Program-made: the position numbers and the translations under genes
The notes under the pieces: generated by a model
Database searches by the model: none
What the model saw: only the letters and a program-made list of their open reading frames with translations
What the model was told of the DNA's origin: nothing
Part shown: in pieces, positions 50,265 through 59,470 of the stretch
Position numbering within the stretch: position 1 is the first letter of the stretch
How the letters are laid out: the number at the start of each line of letters is the position of its first letter
From: Arenicellales bacterium
GTDB lineage: Bacteria > Pseudomonadota > Gammaproteobacteria > Arenicellales > JAHEKD01
Length of the DNA: 64,000 nt
NCBI GenBank assembly: GCA_028284225.1
Contig: JANQSD010000009.1
Span: 122,629-186,628, forward strand
Direction: 5' to 3'

Positions 50265-50381
50265 TTATTGAACCAGCCGGCCGTAGTCAACTTCTTTTGT
50301 CGTATCCATAGTTGCTTTACCACTAGCAGGTAAACCGCTCACCACAATATAAAATCCTGATGAGGTGGCTACGCCAGGCAT
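50265..50381 (-). pseudogene. P-loop kinase remnant overlapping the glycosyltransferase stop
   Basis: ATG 50381 overlaps the glycosyltransferase stop codon and reads SGFYIVVSGLPASGKATMDT, a Walker A (G-L-P-x-S-G-K-A/S-T) as in adenylylsulfate-type kinases or sulfotransferase P-loops. After GKAT the frame goes on only to VDYGRLVQ and stops at 50265. The first 24 residues look authentic and the next residues do not, as if the body of the gene was deleted. It would have been the second gene of an operon. Confidence 0.55.
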
Positions 50382-51337
50382 AGATAATTCTTACCTTCCA
50401 GAAATTCATGTTGATCAAGGAAACCCATTATTTCTTGTCTGGCACCACGTGCACTCACGGCGATTAGGATTAAATCATCCGTTTTTTGTAATTGGTAGGC
50501 ATCTGTAATAACTTTATCACGCTTGGTTCTGCCGATTCGGTTTGGCGCGATATCAATAAAGTCTTTGACTGACCCGTTGTTATTGATGATTTCATCATGT
50601 AATAAAACTCCGGTTGGGCCGCTGCCCCAGATGCGAAAATTTCGCTTTGTGTATTTGCGGCACAGATAAAACGCTTTGGCTTTAAAAAAAGATTTTTTAT
50701 CGTAACGGGTTGATTGGCGGGATAAACGATTATCATGGTCGCGCCACCGTAACAATATCCCATCAGGTTTGCCGAATTTGAACCCCTTACAATATGCTCT
50801 TAGCCATAAATCATAATCCTCAGGCCAGGGCGAATCAGCGTAACCTGAAAGTTCCAGTAAATCGGATTTTTTTAGCATCGCTGTTGGATGGGGAATAGGG
50901 CTTTCAATAAAAATACTGTTAGCAATGCTTTCGGAGTCAGTTAGTTGATTAATCCAATCCTGATAATATTTATAGCCGCCACCGAGGTGATGGTCATCTC
51001 TGAATATATCAACCTGAGTTGCGCAAATATGAATGCCCGGATTTTTTAATAAATAGTTAATTTGAGTTTCAATACGTAGCGGTAAAGCTATGTCGTCAGC
51101 GTCCATACGGGCAATAAAAGAAAAGCCGGCGCGGTTAATACCAAGATTCAATGCATCAACAATCCCCTGGCCTTGGTTTTTAAAAATACTAAGCCGTTCA
51201 TCTGTCTTATCCAGACGTTTTATCGCAGCATCGTTTGAGTGGTCATCGATAAGGATTAACTCAATATTCCTATAACTTTGAGCAAGAATGCTATTAACAG
51301 CCGATTGCAGATAATCGCCACCGTTGTAAACCGGCAT
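50369..51337 (-). CDS. Glycosyltransferase family 2, start apparently lost
   Basis: A 322-residue GT-A glycosyltransferase by ATG 51337: MPVYNGGDYLQSAVNSILA, LILIDDHSND, RMDADDIALPLRIETQ (D-x-D) and SPWPEDYDLWLRAYCKG are standard. The normal beginning P-x-V-S-I-I-M-P-V-Y-N is present in frame upstream (YPGVSII at 51338-51358), but no ATG, GTG or TTG occurs before the in-frame TGA at 51392-51394. Starting at ATG 51337 removes half the first strand of the nucleotide-binding fold. Either the 5-prime end was lost, or a rare start such as ATT is used. It would transfer a sugar to surface polysaccharide. The P-loop remnant overlaps its stop. Confidence 0.75.
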   Translation of the reverse strand: MPVYNGGDYLQSAVNSILAQSYRNIELILIDDHSNDAAIKRLDKTDERLSIFKNQGQGIVDALNLGINRAGFSFIARMDADDIALPLRIETQINYLLKNPGIHICATQVDIFRDDHHLGGGYKYYQDWINQLTDSESIANSIFIESPIPHPTAMLKKSDLLELSGYADSPWPEDYDLWLRAYCKGFKFGKPDGILLRWRDHDNRLSRQSTRYDKKSFFKAKAFYLCRKYTKRNFRIWGSGPTGVLLHDEIINNNGSVKDFIDIAPNRIGRTKRDKVITDAYQLQKTDDLILIAVSARGARQEIMGFLDQHEFLEGKNYLCLA

Positions 51338-51451
51338 AATAATACTAACTCCGGGATAATTATTTTTTTCGGGTGTATTTATCTTCGCTACTCACTACGT
51401 TCACAAGGTTTATAATCCTCTGAACTTTAATGTATTTCGGTTTTGAATAGT

Positions 51452-52213
51452 ATGTTTAGTAAAGCCATTGTTCGTATTCCCTGCAAAAATATGGTTGGCG
51501 GTATTACTTCTGCTGATCTGGGTAAGCCCGATTATGAAAAAGCATTGATTCAACATCAGGCTTATGTTGATGCGCTTGAGCATATCGGTTTAGATGTAGC
51601 GGTGATTGATGCCGAAGAATGTCATCCAGATAGTGTTTTTATAGAGGATACGGCCTTGTTGGCGCAATCGTGTGCGATTATTGCCCAGCCGGGTGCTGAT
51701 TCGCGTAAAGGTGAGGTAGCTGGCGTTAAACCTGTCATCGAACAATTCTTTAGTCAAGTTGAACAAATACAGGCCCCCGGCTGTGTTGATGCCGGCGATG
51801 TAATGATGGTGGGTTCACATTTTTATATAGGTCTGTCTGAGCGGACTAATCAGCAAGGTGCTCAGCAGATGATTGCGATATTAAACGCATATGATATGAC
51901 AGGTTCAACTGTTGAAATGAAAGAGATGCTGCATTTGAAAACCGGGCTATCTTATCTTGAGAATAATAATTTATTAATTACAGGTGAATTTCTGGGTAAA
52001 TCTGAATTCGAAAAATTCAATCAGATCATTGTCGACGGCCAGGAAGCCTATGCCGCCAACTCAGTGTGGATTAACGGGTATGTTTTGGTACCGGCCGGTT
52101 ACCCACAGACCAGTCAAAAAATTGCCGATCTCGGCTATCAAATCATCGAGCTTGAGATGTCGGAGTTTCAGAAGCTGGACGGCGGGCTGAGCTGCCTGTC
52201 ATTACGATTTTGA
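51452..52213 (+). CDS. Dimethylarginine dimethylaminohydrolase-like protein
   Basis: A 253-residue guanidino-modifying hydrolase: ECHPDSVFIEDTALL (acidic residues of the substrate site), LHLKTGLSYLENN (catalytic histidine) and GGLSCLSLRF at the C-terminus (catalytic cysteine) are the DDAH marks. It would convert N-methylarginine to citrulline and methylamines, or act on arginine-related compounds. ATG 51452 is preferred over TTG 51443. It stands divergent from the glycosyltransferase and upstream of the moxR-bat genes. Confidence 0.9.
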   Translation: MFSKAIVRIPCKNMVGGITSADLGKPDYEKALIQHQAYVDALEHIGLDVAVIDAEECHPDSVFIEDTALLAQSCAIIAQPGADSRKGEVAGVKPVIEQFFSQVEQIQAPGCVDAGDVMMVGSHFYIGLSERTNQQGAQQMIAILNAYDMTGSTVEMKEMLHLKTGLSYLENNNLLITGEFLGKSEFEKFNQIIVDGQEAYAANSVWINGYVLVPAGYPQTSQKIADLGYQIIELEMSEFQKLDGGLSCLSLRF

Positions 52214-52318
52214 CCCTATGGCCTTAATACACAAATTCAGTTAAAAGTTATAATACAGGCATTATCATTCTACTTCGCTGGCAATATTATCGGACTAATT
52301 CAACAACACGAGGAAAAT

Positions 52319-53338
52319 GTGGATACGGTTAGCTTAAAACAAGAGAGTTCACCTGCGCCCGGATCTAATACAGTACGTGATCAGATTTATGTGCTGGAAG
52401 AATTTATGAACAGCCGAATCCTGGGGCAACAAAACCTGGTTTCCAGGATGCTGATTGTGCTGTTGGCAGATGGTCATTTGTTGGTCGAAGGTGCTCCGGG
52501 ACTGGCAAAAACAAAGGCAGTTAAAACCCTGGCCGAAGGATTGGAGGGTGATTTTCAGCGTGTTCAATTTACTCCGGATCTATTGCCGGCCGATTTGACC
52601 GGTACAGATGTGTATCGACCACAGGACGGCCGATTCGAATTCCAGCCCGGCCCGCTATTTCATCATATTATTCTGGCTGACGAAATTAATCGAGCACCGG
52701 CAAAAGTACAATCCGCCTTATTGGAATCCATGGCTGAACGGCAAATTACAGTAGGCGGAAAAACCTATTCCTTGCCTGATTTGTTCTTTGTTATGGCAAC
52801 CCAAAATCCCATTGAGCAAGAGGGCACCTACCCATTGCCGGAAGCACAGCTGGATCGATTTTTATTGAAAGTCAATATTGATTATCCTGAGGTTTCTTCT
52901 GAAAAGCAGATCATGCAACAAGCCCGGCAAGAGGCCGCCGGTGACCGGGAAGTTACCAGCTTGCCGCAGATGTTGCCTGTTACTCAGCAGGACATTTTTC
53001 AAGCCCGTCAAAATATATTGCAAATTCATATGGCTGAGGCGGTACAAGAATATATTGTGCAATTGGTGCAGGCAACCCGTGACAGCCAGCATTATTCGGC
53101 GCAATTACCACACTGGATTCAATACGGTGCCAGCCCGCGGGCGACGCTGGCATTTGATCGGTGTTCCAGAGCGCTGGCCTGGTTGGATAATCGTGATTAT
53201 GTTTCACCTGAAGATGTACAGCAGTTAGCACATGAGATTCTTAGGCATCGTGTTTTATTGTCATACCAGGCAGAAGCTGACGGGGTAACAATTACTGATG
53301 TTGTTGATGAATTATTGGGCAAAATTCCAGTTACATAA
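52319..53338 (+). CDS. MoxR-family AAA+ ATPase
   Basis: A 339-residue AAA+ ATPase of the MoxR group that usually acts as chaperone for the DUF58 and VWA proteins beside it. Walker A is GAPGLAKTKA, Walker B IILADEINRAPAKVQSALLE, sensor 1 FFVMATQNPIEQEGTYPLPE, and the arginine finger region EAQLDRFLLK. It starts with GTG 52319 after GAGG. It is the first gene of a co-directional run to 59221; gaps and overlaps are 14, 8, -1, -8 and -4 bases. Confidence 0.95.
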   Translation: MDTVSLKQESSPAPGSNTVRDQIYVLEEFMNSRILGQQNLVSRMLIVLLADGHLLVEGAPGLAKTKAVKTLAEGLEGDFQRVQFTPDLLPADLTGTDVYRPQDGRFEFQPGPLFHHIILADEINRAPAKVQSALLESMAERQITVGGKTYSLPDLFFVMATQNPIEQEGTYPLPEAQLDRFLLKVNIDYPEVSSEKQIMQQARQEAAGDREVTSLPQMLPVTQQDIFQARQNILQIHMAEAVQEYIVQLVQATRDSQHYSAQLPHWIQYGASPRATLAFDRCSRALAWLDNRDYVSPEDVQQLAHEILRHRVLLSYQAEADGVTITDVVDELLGKIPVT

Positions 53339-53352
53339 TCCTGGATTTATTT

Positions 53353-54273
53353 ATGAATACAGTCGTTGAGAAAATCCCGGGTGTTACTGTAGAAGTCGAG
53401 GATTTAATCAATATTCGTTCCAGATTAGCAGGTCTGTCATTAAAAAAAATCCGCCACCGTACTTCACGCAGTTCAGGTCTTCGTGAAACCCGGGTGCGTG
53501 GTCGCGGGATGGAATACGAAGAGTCACGCGCTTATGCTCCCGGTGATGATGTGCGCACTATGGACTGGCGGGTGATGGCCAGAACCGGTGAACCGCATAC
53601 TAAGGTATTTACCGAAGAAAAAGAACGTAGCGTCATGCTGGTAGTCGACTTATCGTCATCGATGTTTTTTGGTACTCGGTTCGGATTTAAATCCTACACA
53701 GCAGCGCAAACCGCCGCACATTTAGGATGGCTGGTGGTGCAGGCGGGTGACCGACTAGGCGGCCTGATTGCCTCGGCAACAGCTCACTATGAAATTCGAC
53801 CTAAAAAGAGCAGCTCTAACTTAATGCAGATATTTCATCATCTGGAGCATGAATGTAATACTGAACTGCCGATTAGTCAGCAACCCAGCAGACTTAACTT
53901 CATGTTGGCCGAATTGCGCCGGGTGATTAAGCCTGGTTCAATCATTGTTATGATTTCGGATTTGCTGGGTATTGATGACCAGACACCGGCTATGATGTCT
54001 TCGCTGGCCAGAAATAATGATGTTATGATTTTCTGGGTTCATGATCGCACTGAAACCCATCGATGGCCACAAGGACGCTACGAAATCCTGGCCAAGGATA
54101 GCCAGCTCTCACTTGATTTAAGGGCCAGTTCGGCAGTACAGTGGTTGACTCAAGAACAGCTGCAACATAAATCTGCTATCGAACAGCTTACTCACCAGTT
54201 CAAAATCTGGATGTGCCCAATTTCGTGTAACGAGGCAGTGACGCCACAGTTATTAAAATATTTAAAAGGGTAA
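53353..54273 (+). CDS. DUF58 protein of the bat operon
   Basis: A 306-residue DUF58 protein. EYEESRAYAPGDDVRTMDWRV is the domain signature, followed by a degenerate VWA-like half (VMLVVDLSSSMFFGTRF and VIMISDLLGIDDQ). DUF58 proteins bind MoxR-type ATPases and metal-ion-dependent adhesion-type partners in the membrane stress system. No membrane segment is predicted. Fourteen bases separate it from moxR. Confidence 0.93.
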   Translation: MNTVVEKIPGVTVEVEDLINIRSRLAGLSLKKIRHRTSRSSGLRETRVRGRGMEYEESRAYAPGDDVRTMDWRVMARTGEPHTKVFTEEKERSVMLVVDLSSSMFFGTRFGFKSYTAAQTAAHLGWLVVQAGDRLGGLIASATAHYEIRPKKSSSNLMQIFHHLEHECNTELPISQQPSRLNFMLAELRRVIKPGSIIVMISDLLGIDDQTPAMMSSLARNNDVMIFWVHDRTETHRWPQGRYEILAKDSQLSLDLRASSAVQWLTQEQLQHKSAIEQLTHQFKIWMCPISCNEAVTPQLLKYLKG

Positions 54274-54281
54274 CCGTTGCT

Positions 54282-54779
54282 ATGTCGGTTGAACAACTTT
54301 TATCTCAGTTACACGATATTCAATCACCGCTAGAGCCGAGCTGGTGGCCGCTTGCTCAAGGTTGGTGGTATTTGGTTTTTTTAGTGATTTTTGCTTTATT
54401 AACATTGTGGTTTTTAAACAAACGCAAATTAGCGAATCAACCTTTGTTGGCGGCATCCAACGAATTGGAATCTATAAAAGATCAGTATCAGCTGACTAAC
54501 AGTGATAGCGAATTGGCCTCAAATTTATCGGTTTGGTTGAAAAAAGTCAGTCTTTATGCGTTTCCGGAACAGGCCATCGCAGGGCTGACAGGGCAGCAGT
54601 GGCTTGAATTTCTCGATAAAAGTTCGGGTAATACTGGATTTACAAATGGAGCAGGCAGAATTTTTGCCGATTCAATCTATCGTCGGCAACTAAACGTTAA
54701 TGCGGTTGAGTTGATCAAACTTTGCGAAAATTGGCTGACTGTTGTTAAACCCCAACTCATTAAGCAGGGGCAACGCTAA
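54282..54779 (+). CDS. DUF4381 protein of the bat operon
   Basis: A 165-residue protein with a single membrane helix near the N-terminus (LVFLVIFALLTLWFLNKRKL) followed by a short helical cytoplasmic domain (LSVWLKKVSLYAFPEQAIAG, GQQWLEFLD). This is DUF4381, found in moxR-bat operons; role unknown but thought to be part of the membrane complex. It overlaps batA by one base. Confidence 0.9.
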   Translation: MSVEQLLSQLHDIQSPLEPSWWPLAQGWWYLVFLVIFALLTLWFLNKRKLANQPLLAASNELESIKDQYQLTNSDSELASNLSVWLKKVSLYAFPEQAIAGLTGQQWLEFLDKSSGNTGFTNGAGRIFADSIYRRQLNVNAVELIKLCENWLTVVKPQLIKQGQR

Positions 54780-55783
54780 TGCTAACGCTTGAGTGGTGGT
54801 GGGCACTGATTTTATTACCGATTCCGTTTCTGGCCAGGCTTTTGTTACCTGATGCCAGCCGTGCTGAAGCCGCTATGTCGGTGCCGTTATTCGAACATTC
54901 GCAACTGCCGGTTAGCGATCGTAAAAAATCGAGTAAGTGGTTAGTCGGCATCGCTTTATGGTTGATGTGGATTTGCCTGGTCCTGGGTGCCAGTCGACCG
55001 CTTTGGGTCGGTGAACCGGTCACACAAAGCATTAGCGGACGAGATCTAATGCTGGCGGTAGATATTTCCGGCAGCATGCAAGAAAAAGATATGTTGGTTG
55101 ATTCCAGAGCGGTCAGTCGTATTGAGGTGCTTAAAACTGTTGTAAGCGAATTCATCAACCGCCGGGAAGGGGACCGTATCGGCCTGATTTTATTTGGCAC
55201 CAATGCGTATACCTATGTGCCGCTGACATTTGATCGCCAAACATTAAGTGAGTTGTTGCTCGACGCAAGCATTGGACTGGCCGGGCGTGGTACTGCAATA
55301 GGTGATGCAATTGGTCTTGCGGTTAAGCGTATGCGTGAACGTGAGGCAGAGCAAAAACTTTTGATCTTGATTACTGACGGCTCAAATACTTCGGGTATTA
55401 CTGACCCGATTGAGGCGGCCCAGGCCGCCGCACAGGAGGGTTTGAAGATCTATACTATCGGTGTGGGTACAGATGCTGAGACCATGCGCCGGGTGTTTGG
55501 AATTCAGCGAATTCGTCCCGGTACAGCACTTGATGAAAAGACATTACGCCAGATTGCTAACTACACCGATGGTGAGTATTTCCGTGCCAAAGATGTTGCA
55601 TCATTGGAGAAGATCTACACGACGCTGGATGAGTTAGAACCGATTGAGCGGGAAGACAGAACCTATCGACCACGTGAGGAGCTGTTTTATCTGCCGGTCT
55701 TGGCCGGATTGATGATTTTGTTAATTTTGATAAGTTGGTTGACTGTAAATAGCGGCGTGTTATCGGAGCGAAAGCATGCTTGA
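54779..55783 (+). CDS. batA: BatA-like VWA protein
   Basis: A 334-residue membrane protein: N-terminal helix, second helix (WLVGIALWLMWICLVLGASR), a von Willebrand A domain with MIDAS D-x-S-x-S (DLMLAVDISGSM, Asp95, Ser97, Ser99), and a C-terminal helix (VLAGLMILLILISWLTV). It is the aerotolerance protein BatA type; family members form a complex of adhesion-like domains on the outside of the inner membrane. ATG overlaps the previous stop by one base and the next start by eight. Confidence 0.94.
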   Translation: MLTLEWWWALILLPIPFLARLLLPDASRAEAAMSVPLFEHSQLPVSDRKKSSKWLVGIALWLMWICLVLGASRPLWVGEPVTQSISGRDLMLAVDISGSMQEKDMLVDSRAVSRIEVLKTVVSEFINRREGDRIGLILFGTNAYTYVPLTFDRQTLSELLLDASIGLAGRGTAIGDAIGLAVKRMREREAEQKLLILITDGSNTSGITDPIEAAQAAAQEGLKIYTIGVGTDAETMRRVFGIQRIRPGTALDEKTLRQIANYTDGEYFRAKDVASLEKIYTTLDELEPIEREDRTYRPREELFYLPVLAGLMILLILISWLTVNSGVLSERKHA

Positions 55784-57524
55784 AAGTTTACCGCTTAAGT
55801 TTTTAAATCCACACTGGCTATTGTTGTTACCGTTGGTCATGCTGGTTTGTTGGCTGTTTTATCGTTTTTATAAAATCAGTTCAATGTGGAATGAACTTTG
55901 TGATGATCATTTGTTAAAAATTTTGTTGCCTAAGGCGTCCAAAACCAAATCCGGTGCCTGGCTAATCTGGACCTTGATGTTAGTGTTTTTATTGGCGGTA
56001 TTTGCCGCTGCCGGGCCGAGTTGGCGAACTCAGCCTATTCCATTGTTTGAGTCGGCTGCCTCACGTGTACTGGTATTGGATTTATCACGCTCAATGTTAG
56101 CCCAGGATGTTGAGCCGACTCGTTTCAGGCGTGCGGTTTATAAGGCACGGGATCTGCTTAATGCTACAGAAGATGGACAGACCGCGCTTATCGCCTTTGC
56201 CGGCGCTGCATTTTTGGTTTCTCCATTGACAGACGATAAACACACATTATTGAATTTTCTTGATTCCCTTAAGCCTGGAATTATGCCGGTGCAAGGCAGC
56301 CGGGTTGATTTGGCAATCGCAATGGCTGAAAAAATATTAGCCGGTTCATATGCACACTCGAGTCAAATTTATATCCTTTCCGACGGCGTGAGTGAACTGC
56401 AAGCGGCAATCGAACAAGCTAAAACTGTTGCCAAAAAGGATATTTCAGTTTCAATTCTGGCCTTAGGCACACAGCAGGGTGGACCTATCAAGGATGATTC
56501 AGGAAAGTTGTTATATGATCAAGGCGGTGAGTTGATTATAGCTAAAGTGGCTTTTAATGATCTTGAAAAAATTGCAACAGCCGGTAATGGTCGCTTTGTT
56601 CGTATGACTGCTTCGAACCAGGATATTAACTATTTGTTATCGGGTTTCAACGATGACGAGTTAGCTAATGCCAGAGACTCAGAAGAGCAAACGCTGAATT
56701 TACCGGTAAATGATGGTGTTTGGATAGTTTGGTTGATTCTTCCTTTAGCTTTACTGTTATTCAGGCGAAATGCGCTATGGCTGGTGTTGATTATATTATT
56801 ACCCCTGCAGCAAGATGCGTATGCATTTGATTGGTCTTCGATTTGGAAAAACAGCGAGCAACAGGCGTTTGAAGCTTATCAAAAAGGTGATTTTGAGCAG
56901 GCTATCGAATTGTCAAAAACACCACAGATTAAGGGTTCTGCCTATTACAAAAGCCAGGACTATACCAGTGCTGAGGCAGCTTATGCACAGCAAAACAGTG
57001 CGCAGTCGTTTTATAACCGCGGTAATGCATTGGCACACATGCAGCAATTTGATATGGCGATTGCAGCCTATAATCATGCTTTGAGTAAAAATCCGCAGCA
57101 TCAACAGGCCAAGCATAACAAAAGTTTGATTGAAGAATTTTTGCGTCAGCAACGCAGCCAACAACAAAATCAGGATCAGTCTGATGATCAAGGTGATGAG
57201 TCATCCGATGAGTCTGCTGATCAATCAGAGTCTGACCAATCTCAGTCGGATCAGTCACGCTCACCACGCAGTTCCACTGATGATGATTTGCAAGCAGATT
57301 CTACCCAGGAACAGCAGCAAGAGCAAAAGCAAGTAGACCCGGATGAAGAACAGACTAATCCGGCTGATCAGGACTATGCCTACTTGGACCAACCCCAGGA
57401 TGAATCACAACGACCCAATCCCGAATCTGTTGATCGTTGGATTAACCGGCTGCCTGATGATCCATCAGAATTATTACGACGCAAGTTTCTTCGAGATTAT
57501 CAGCGCCAACGAGGACGGCCATGA
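55776..57524 (+). CDS. BatB/BatC fusion: VWA plus TPR protein
   Basis: A 582-residue fusion. Two N-terminal helices, VWA domain with MIDAS DLSRS (Asp102, Ser104, Ser106), a membrane helix near residue 320, then TPR repeats (about 370-450; SFYNRGNALAHMQQFDMAIA), then a Gln/Asp/Ser-rich tail of about 90 residues (QQQNQDQSDDQGDESSDES). BatB and BatC are separate proteins in Bacteroides; fusion is common in gammaproteobacteria. The low-complexity tail is probably disordered and cytoplasmic or periplasmic. Confidence 0.92.
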   Translation: MLESLPLKFLNPHWLLLLPLVMLVCWLFYRFYKISSMWNELCDDHLLKILLPKASKTKSGAWLIWTLMLVFLLAVFAAAGPSWRTQPIPLFESAASRVLVLDLSRSMLAQDVEPTRFRRAVYKARDLLNATEDGQTALIAFAGAAFLVSPLTDDKHTLLNFLDSLKPGIMPVQGSRVDLAIAMAEKILAGSYAHSSQIYILSDGVSELQAAIEQAKTVAKKDISVSILALGTQQGGPIKDDSGKLLYDQGGELIIAKVAFNDLEKIATAGNGRFVRMTASNQDINYLLSGFNDDELANARDSEEQTLNLPVNDGVWIVWLILPLALLLFRRNALWLVLIILLPLQQDAYAFDWSSIWKNSEQQAFEAYQKGDFEQAIELSKTPQIKGSAYYKSQDYTSAEAAYAQQNSAQSFYNRGNALAHMQQFDMAIAAYNHALSKNPQHQQAKHNKSLIEEFLRQQRSQQQNQDQSDDQGDESSDESADQSESDQSQSDQSRSPRSSTDDDLQADSTQEQQQEQKQVDPDEEQTNPADQDYAYLDQPQDESQRPNPESVDRWINRLPDDPSELLRRKFLRDYQRQRGRP

Positions 57525-59221
57525 GTATTAATCGGCAGCTGGTGAAAATAATACTTTTGATCGGCGCGATTTTGTTTGGTGTAAAGGCATATGCTATTAC
57601 CGCTTACCTGTCACCTCAGCAAATCAATGAAGGGGATACAACCAAGCTGATTATTGAGGTTCAGTCAAATACCCCTTCCTTGCATGATTTTGATACGTCT
57701 GCTCTTGAGCAAGATTTTGAAATACTAGGGACTTCGTCCAGTGTGCAGAGCGTTCAAAATCAAAGTACCTTGACCTATGAGGCCAGATGGGAGATCGAGC
57801 TTTTTCCGCTTAAATCGGGTGAATTAGCAGTGCCTGCACTCGATATTAATGGCCGCTTTACACCCAAGCTGAATCTGACTGTTAATAAAGCGACCGATTA
57901 CGGTTCGGGCAAAACTCAAAATGTTTTTGTCGAGATTGATGCTGAGCCCAAGGACCCTTATGTTGGTCAGCAAATTAATGTGACGGTCAGGTTGTTTCAT
58001 AATATTCGAATTGTGAACGGTACATTATCTGAACCGGAGGCGATTAATTCTGATATCTATCGTGTCGGTAACGACATTAGTTATCAGCAGACCGTCAATG
58101 GTACACGCTACAACGTGCTGGAACGAAGTTTTGCATTATTCGCTAACTCCACTGGTGAAATGAATATTTTACCGATTTCATTTCGAGGTCAGATAGAAGA
58201 TAAAACTGATAATTCATCCTCTGCCTTTAGCTCTTTCCTTAGGCAGGTGAGACAAATCAAGCGCAGCAGCAAAGAATTGACATTAACTGTTAGGGAAATA
58301 CCCGCCAGTTATACAGGTAAATTTTGGTTACCTGCCAATGACCTGCGTATCAGTGATGAGTGGAGTGACCAAGGGGATGAGTTGCAAGTGGGCGATTCAG
58401 TTAGCCGGGTTATTAAACTTATTGCGGATGGTTTGCCGGCAGAATCCTTGCCGGACAATATCATGCGTGACAGTCAAGCCAGCTTGAATGTATATCCGGA
58501 TAAAGTGTCCAGAAATAATCAGGATATTGGTAAAAAACTGGTTGGCCGGGCTGAGCAAAAATATGCATTAATCATGTCACAGGCTGGTTATCTGGAATTA
58601 CCGGAACTAATAATAAAATGGTGGGATGTGGATGAAGATGTTGAAAAACAAGCCTCATTAGCCGCCAAAACACTGATCGTTAACGGCGACGTGGTTCAAC
58701 CGGCGCTGCAACAAGCTCAAACTGATCAAAGCCCGGAACCGGTGGTATCGGTTTCACCCGCAGCAAACTCGATCGGGCCGAATTACTGGCGCTGGATGGC
58801 ATTATTATTTTTGGTCCTGTGGTTAGTGACTATGGGGTTTTTATTTCGTAAAAAAATCATCCAAGAGCAGCCATCAAATATCGGCTCGGCTAGTGATCCA
58901 AACTGGGATAAAAAAGCACTTGAACAGGCTTGTCGCAATAATGATTCTGTACAAGCACGTAATCAACTTATTGCCTGGGCCAGAACCACCTGGCCAAGGG
59001 ATAATATTACCGGCTTATATCAATTAAAAACAAAAGTATCCGACCCGGAATTAATTCAAGAGTTAGATAAACTTGATGCAGTCTTGTTTTCACAAAATGC
59101 TTCCGACTGGTCCGCAGCAGCATTAATGCAGGCGTTTTCCCGTGCTCAAGCAAATCTGCATCAATCCAAAGATTCTGCAACTGGAAATATCATCCCGCCA
59201 CTTTATGCTCAACAAAGTTGA
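57521..59221 (+). CDS. batD: BatD-like protein
   Basis: A 566-residue protein with a signal peptide (IILLIGAILFGVKAYAITAY), several beta-sandwich domains (EGDTTKLIIEVQSNTPSLHD, DPYVGQQINVTVRLFHNIRI), a membrane helix (WRWMALLFLVLWLVTMGFLF) about residue 425 and a short cytoplasmic helical tail. This is the BatD/oxygen-tolerance family and completes the bat operon. ATGA overlap couples it to the previous gene. A short hairpin TGATAAAC/GTTTATCA (59219-59236) covers its stop. Confidence 0.93.
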   Translation: MSINRQLVKIILLIGAILFGVKAYAITAYLSPQQINEGDTTKLIIEVQSNTPSLHDFDTSALEQDFEILGTSSSVQSVQNQSTLTYEARWEIELFPLKSGELAVPALDINGRFTPKLNLTVNKATDYGSGKTQNVFVEIDAEPKDPYVGQQINVTVRLFHNIRIVNGTLSEPEAINSDIYRVGNDISYQQTVNGTRYNVLERSFALFANSTGEMNILPISFRGQIEDKTDNSSSAFSSFLRQVRQIKRSSKELTLTVREIPASYTGKFWLPANDLRISDEWSDQGDELQVGDSVSRVIKLIADGLPAESLPDNIMRDSQASLNVYPDKVSRNNQDIGKKLVGRAEQKYALIMSQAGYLELPELIIKWWDVDEDVEKQASLAAKTLIVNGDVVQPALQQAQTDQSPEPVVSVSPAANSIGPNYWRWMALLFLVLWLVTMGFLFRKKIIQEQPSNIGSASDPNWDKKALEQACRNNDSVQARNQLIAWARTTWPRDNITGLYQLKTKVSDPELIQELDKLDAVLFSQNASDWSAAALMQAFSRAQANLHQSKDSATGNIIPPLYAQQS

Positions 59222-59321
59222 TAAACTTGTTTATCAGATGATTAGTTGTAAGCAATTAAGTACGGGCTATTAAATTAGTGCTTAATCTGCCAGAGCCTGG
59301 TTTTCAAATTAGCAGATCAAG

Positions 59322-59375
59322 ATGCTGGTAAGAACCCTAACTGAGCGTCAACAATTCTGGCTTGCTAAATGGTAA
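59322..59375 (+). pseudogene. Possible IS66-type accessory ORF remnant
   Basis: MLVRTLTERQQFWLAKW followed by stop (59373-59375) resembles the beginning of IS66-family accessory proteins (L-T-x-x-Q-x-x-W-L-x-x-W). It is only 17 codons, with no transposase nearby, so at most a trace of an insertion sequence in the gap before the metzincin gene. Confidence 0.25.
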
Positions 59376-59470
59376 TTTTTCACAGAAAAAACAAGTAATA
59401 GATAATAGTTCAAAGCATTTTTTCTCAATAGTATTACATACCGTCTATTTAATTTATTGGGCGAGGAAAA

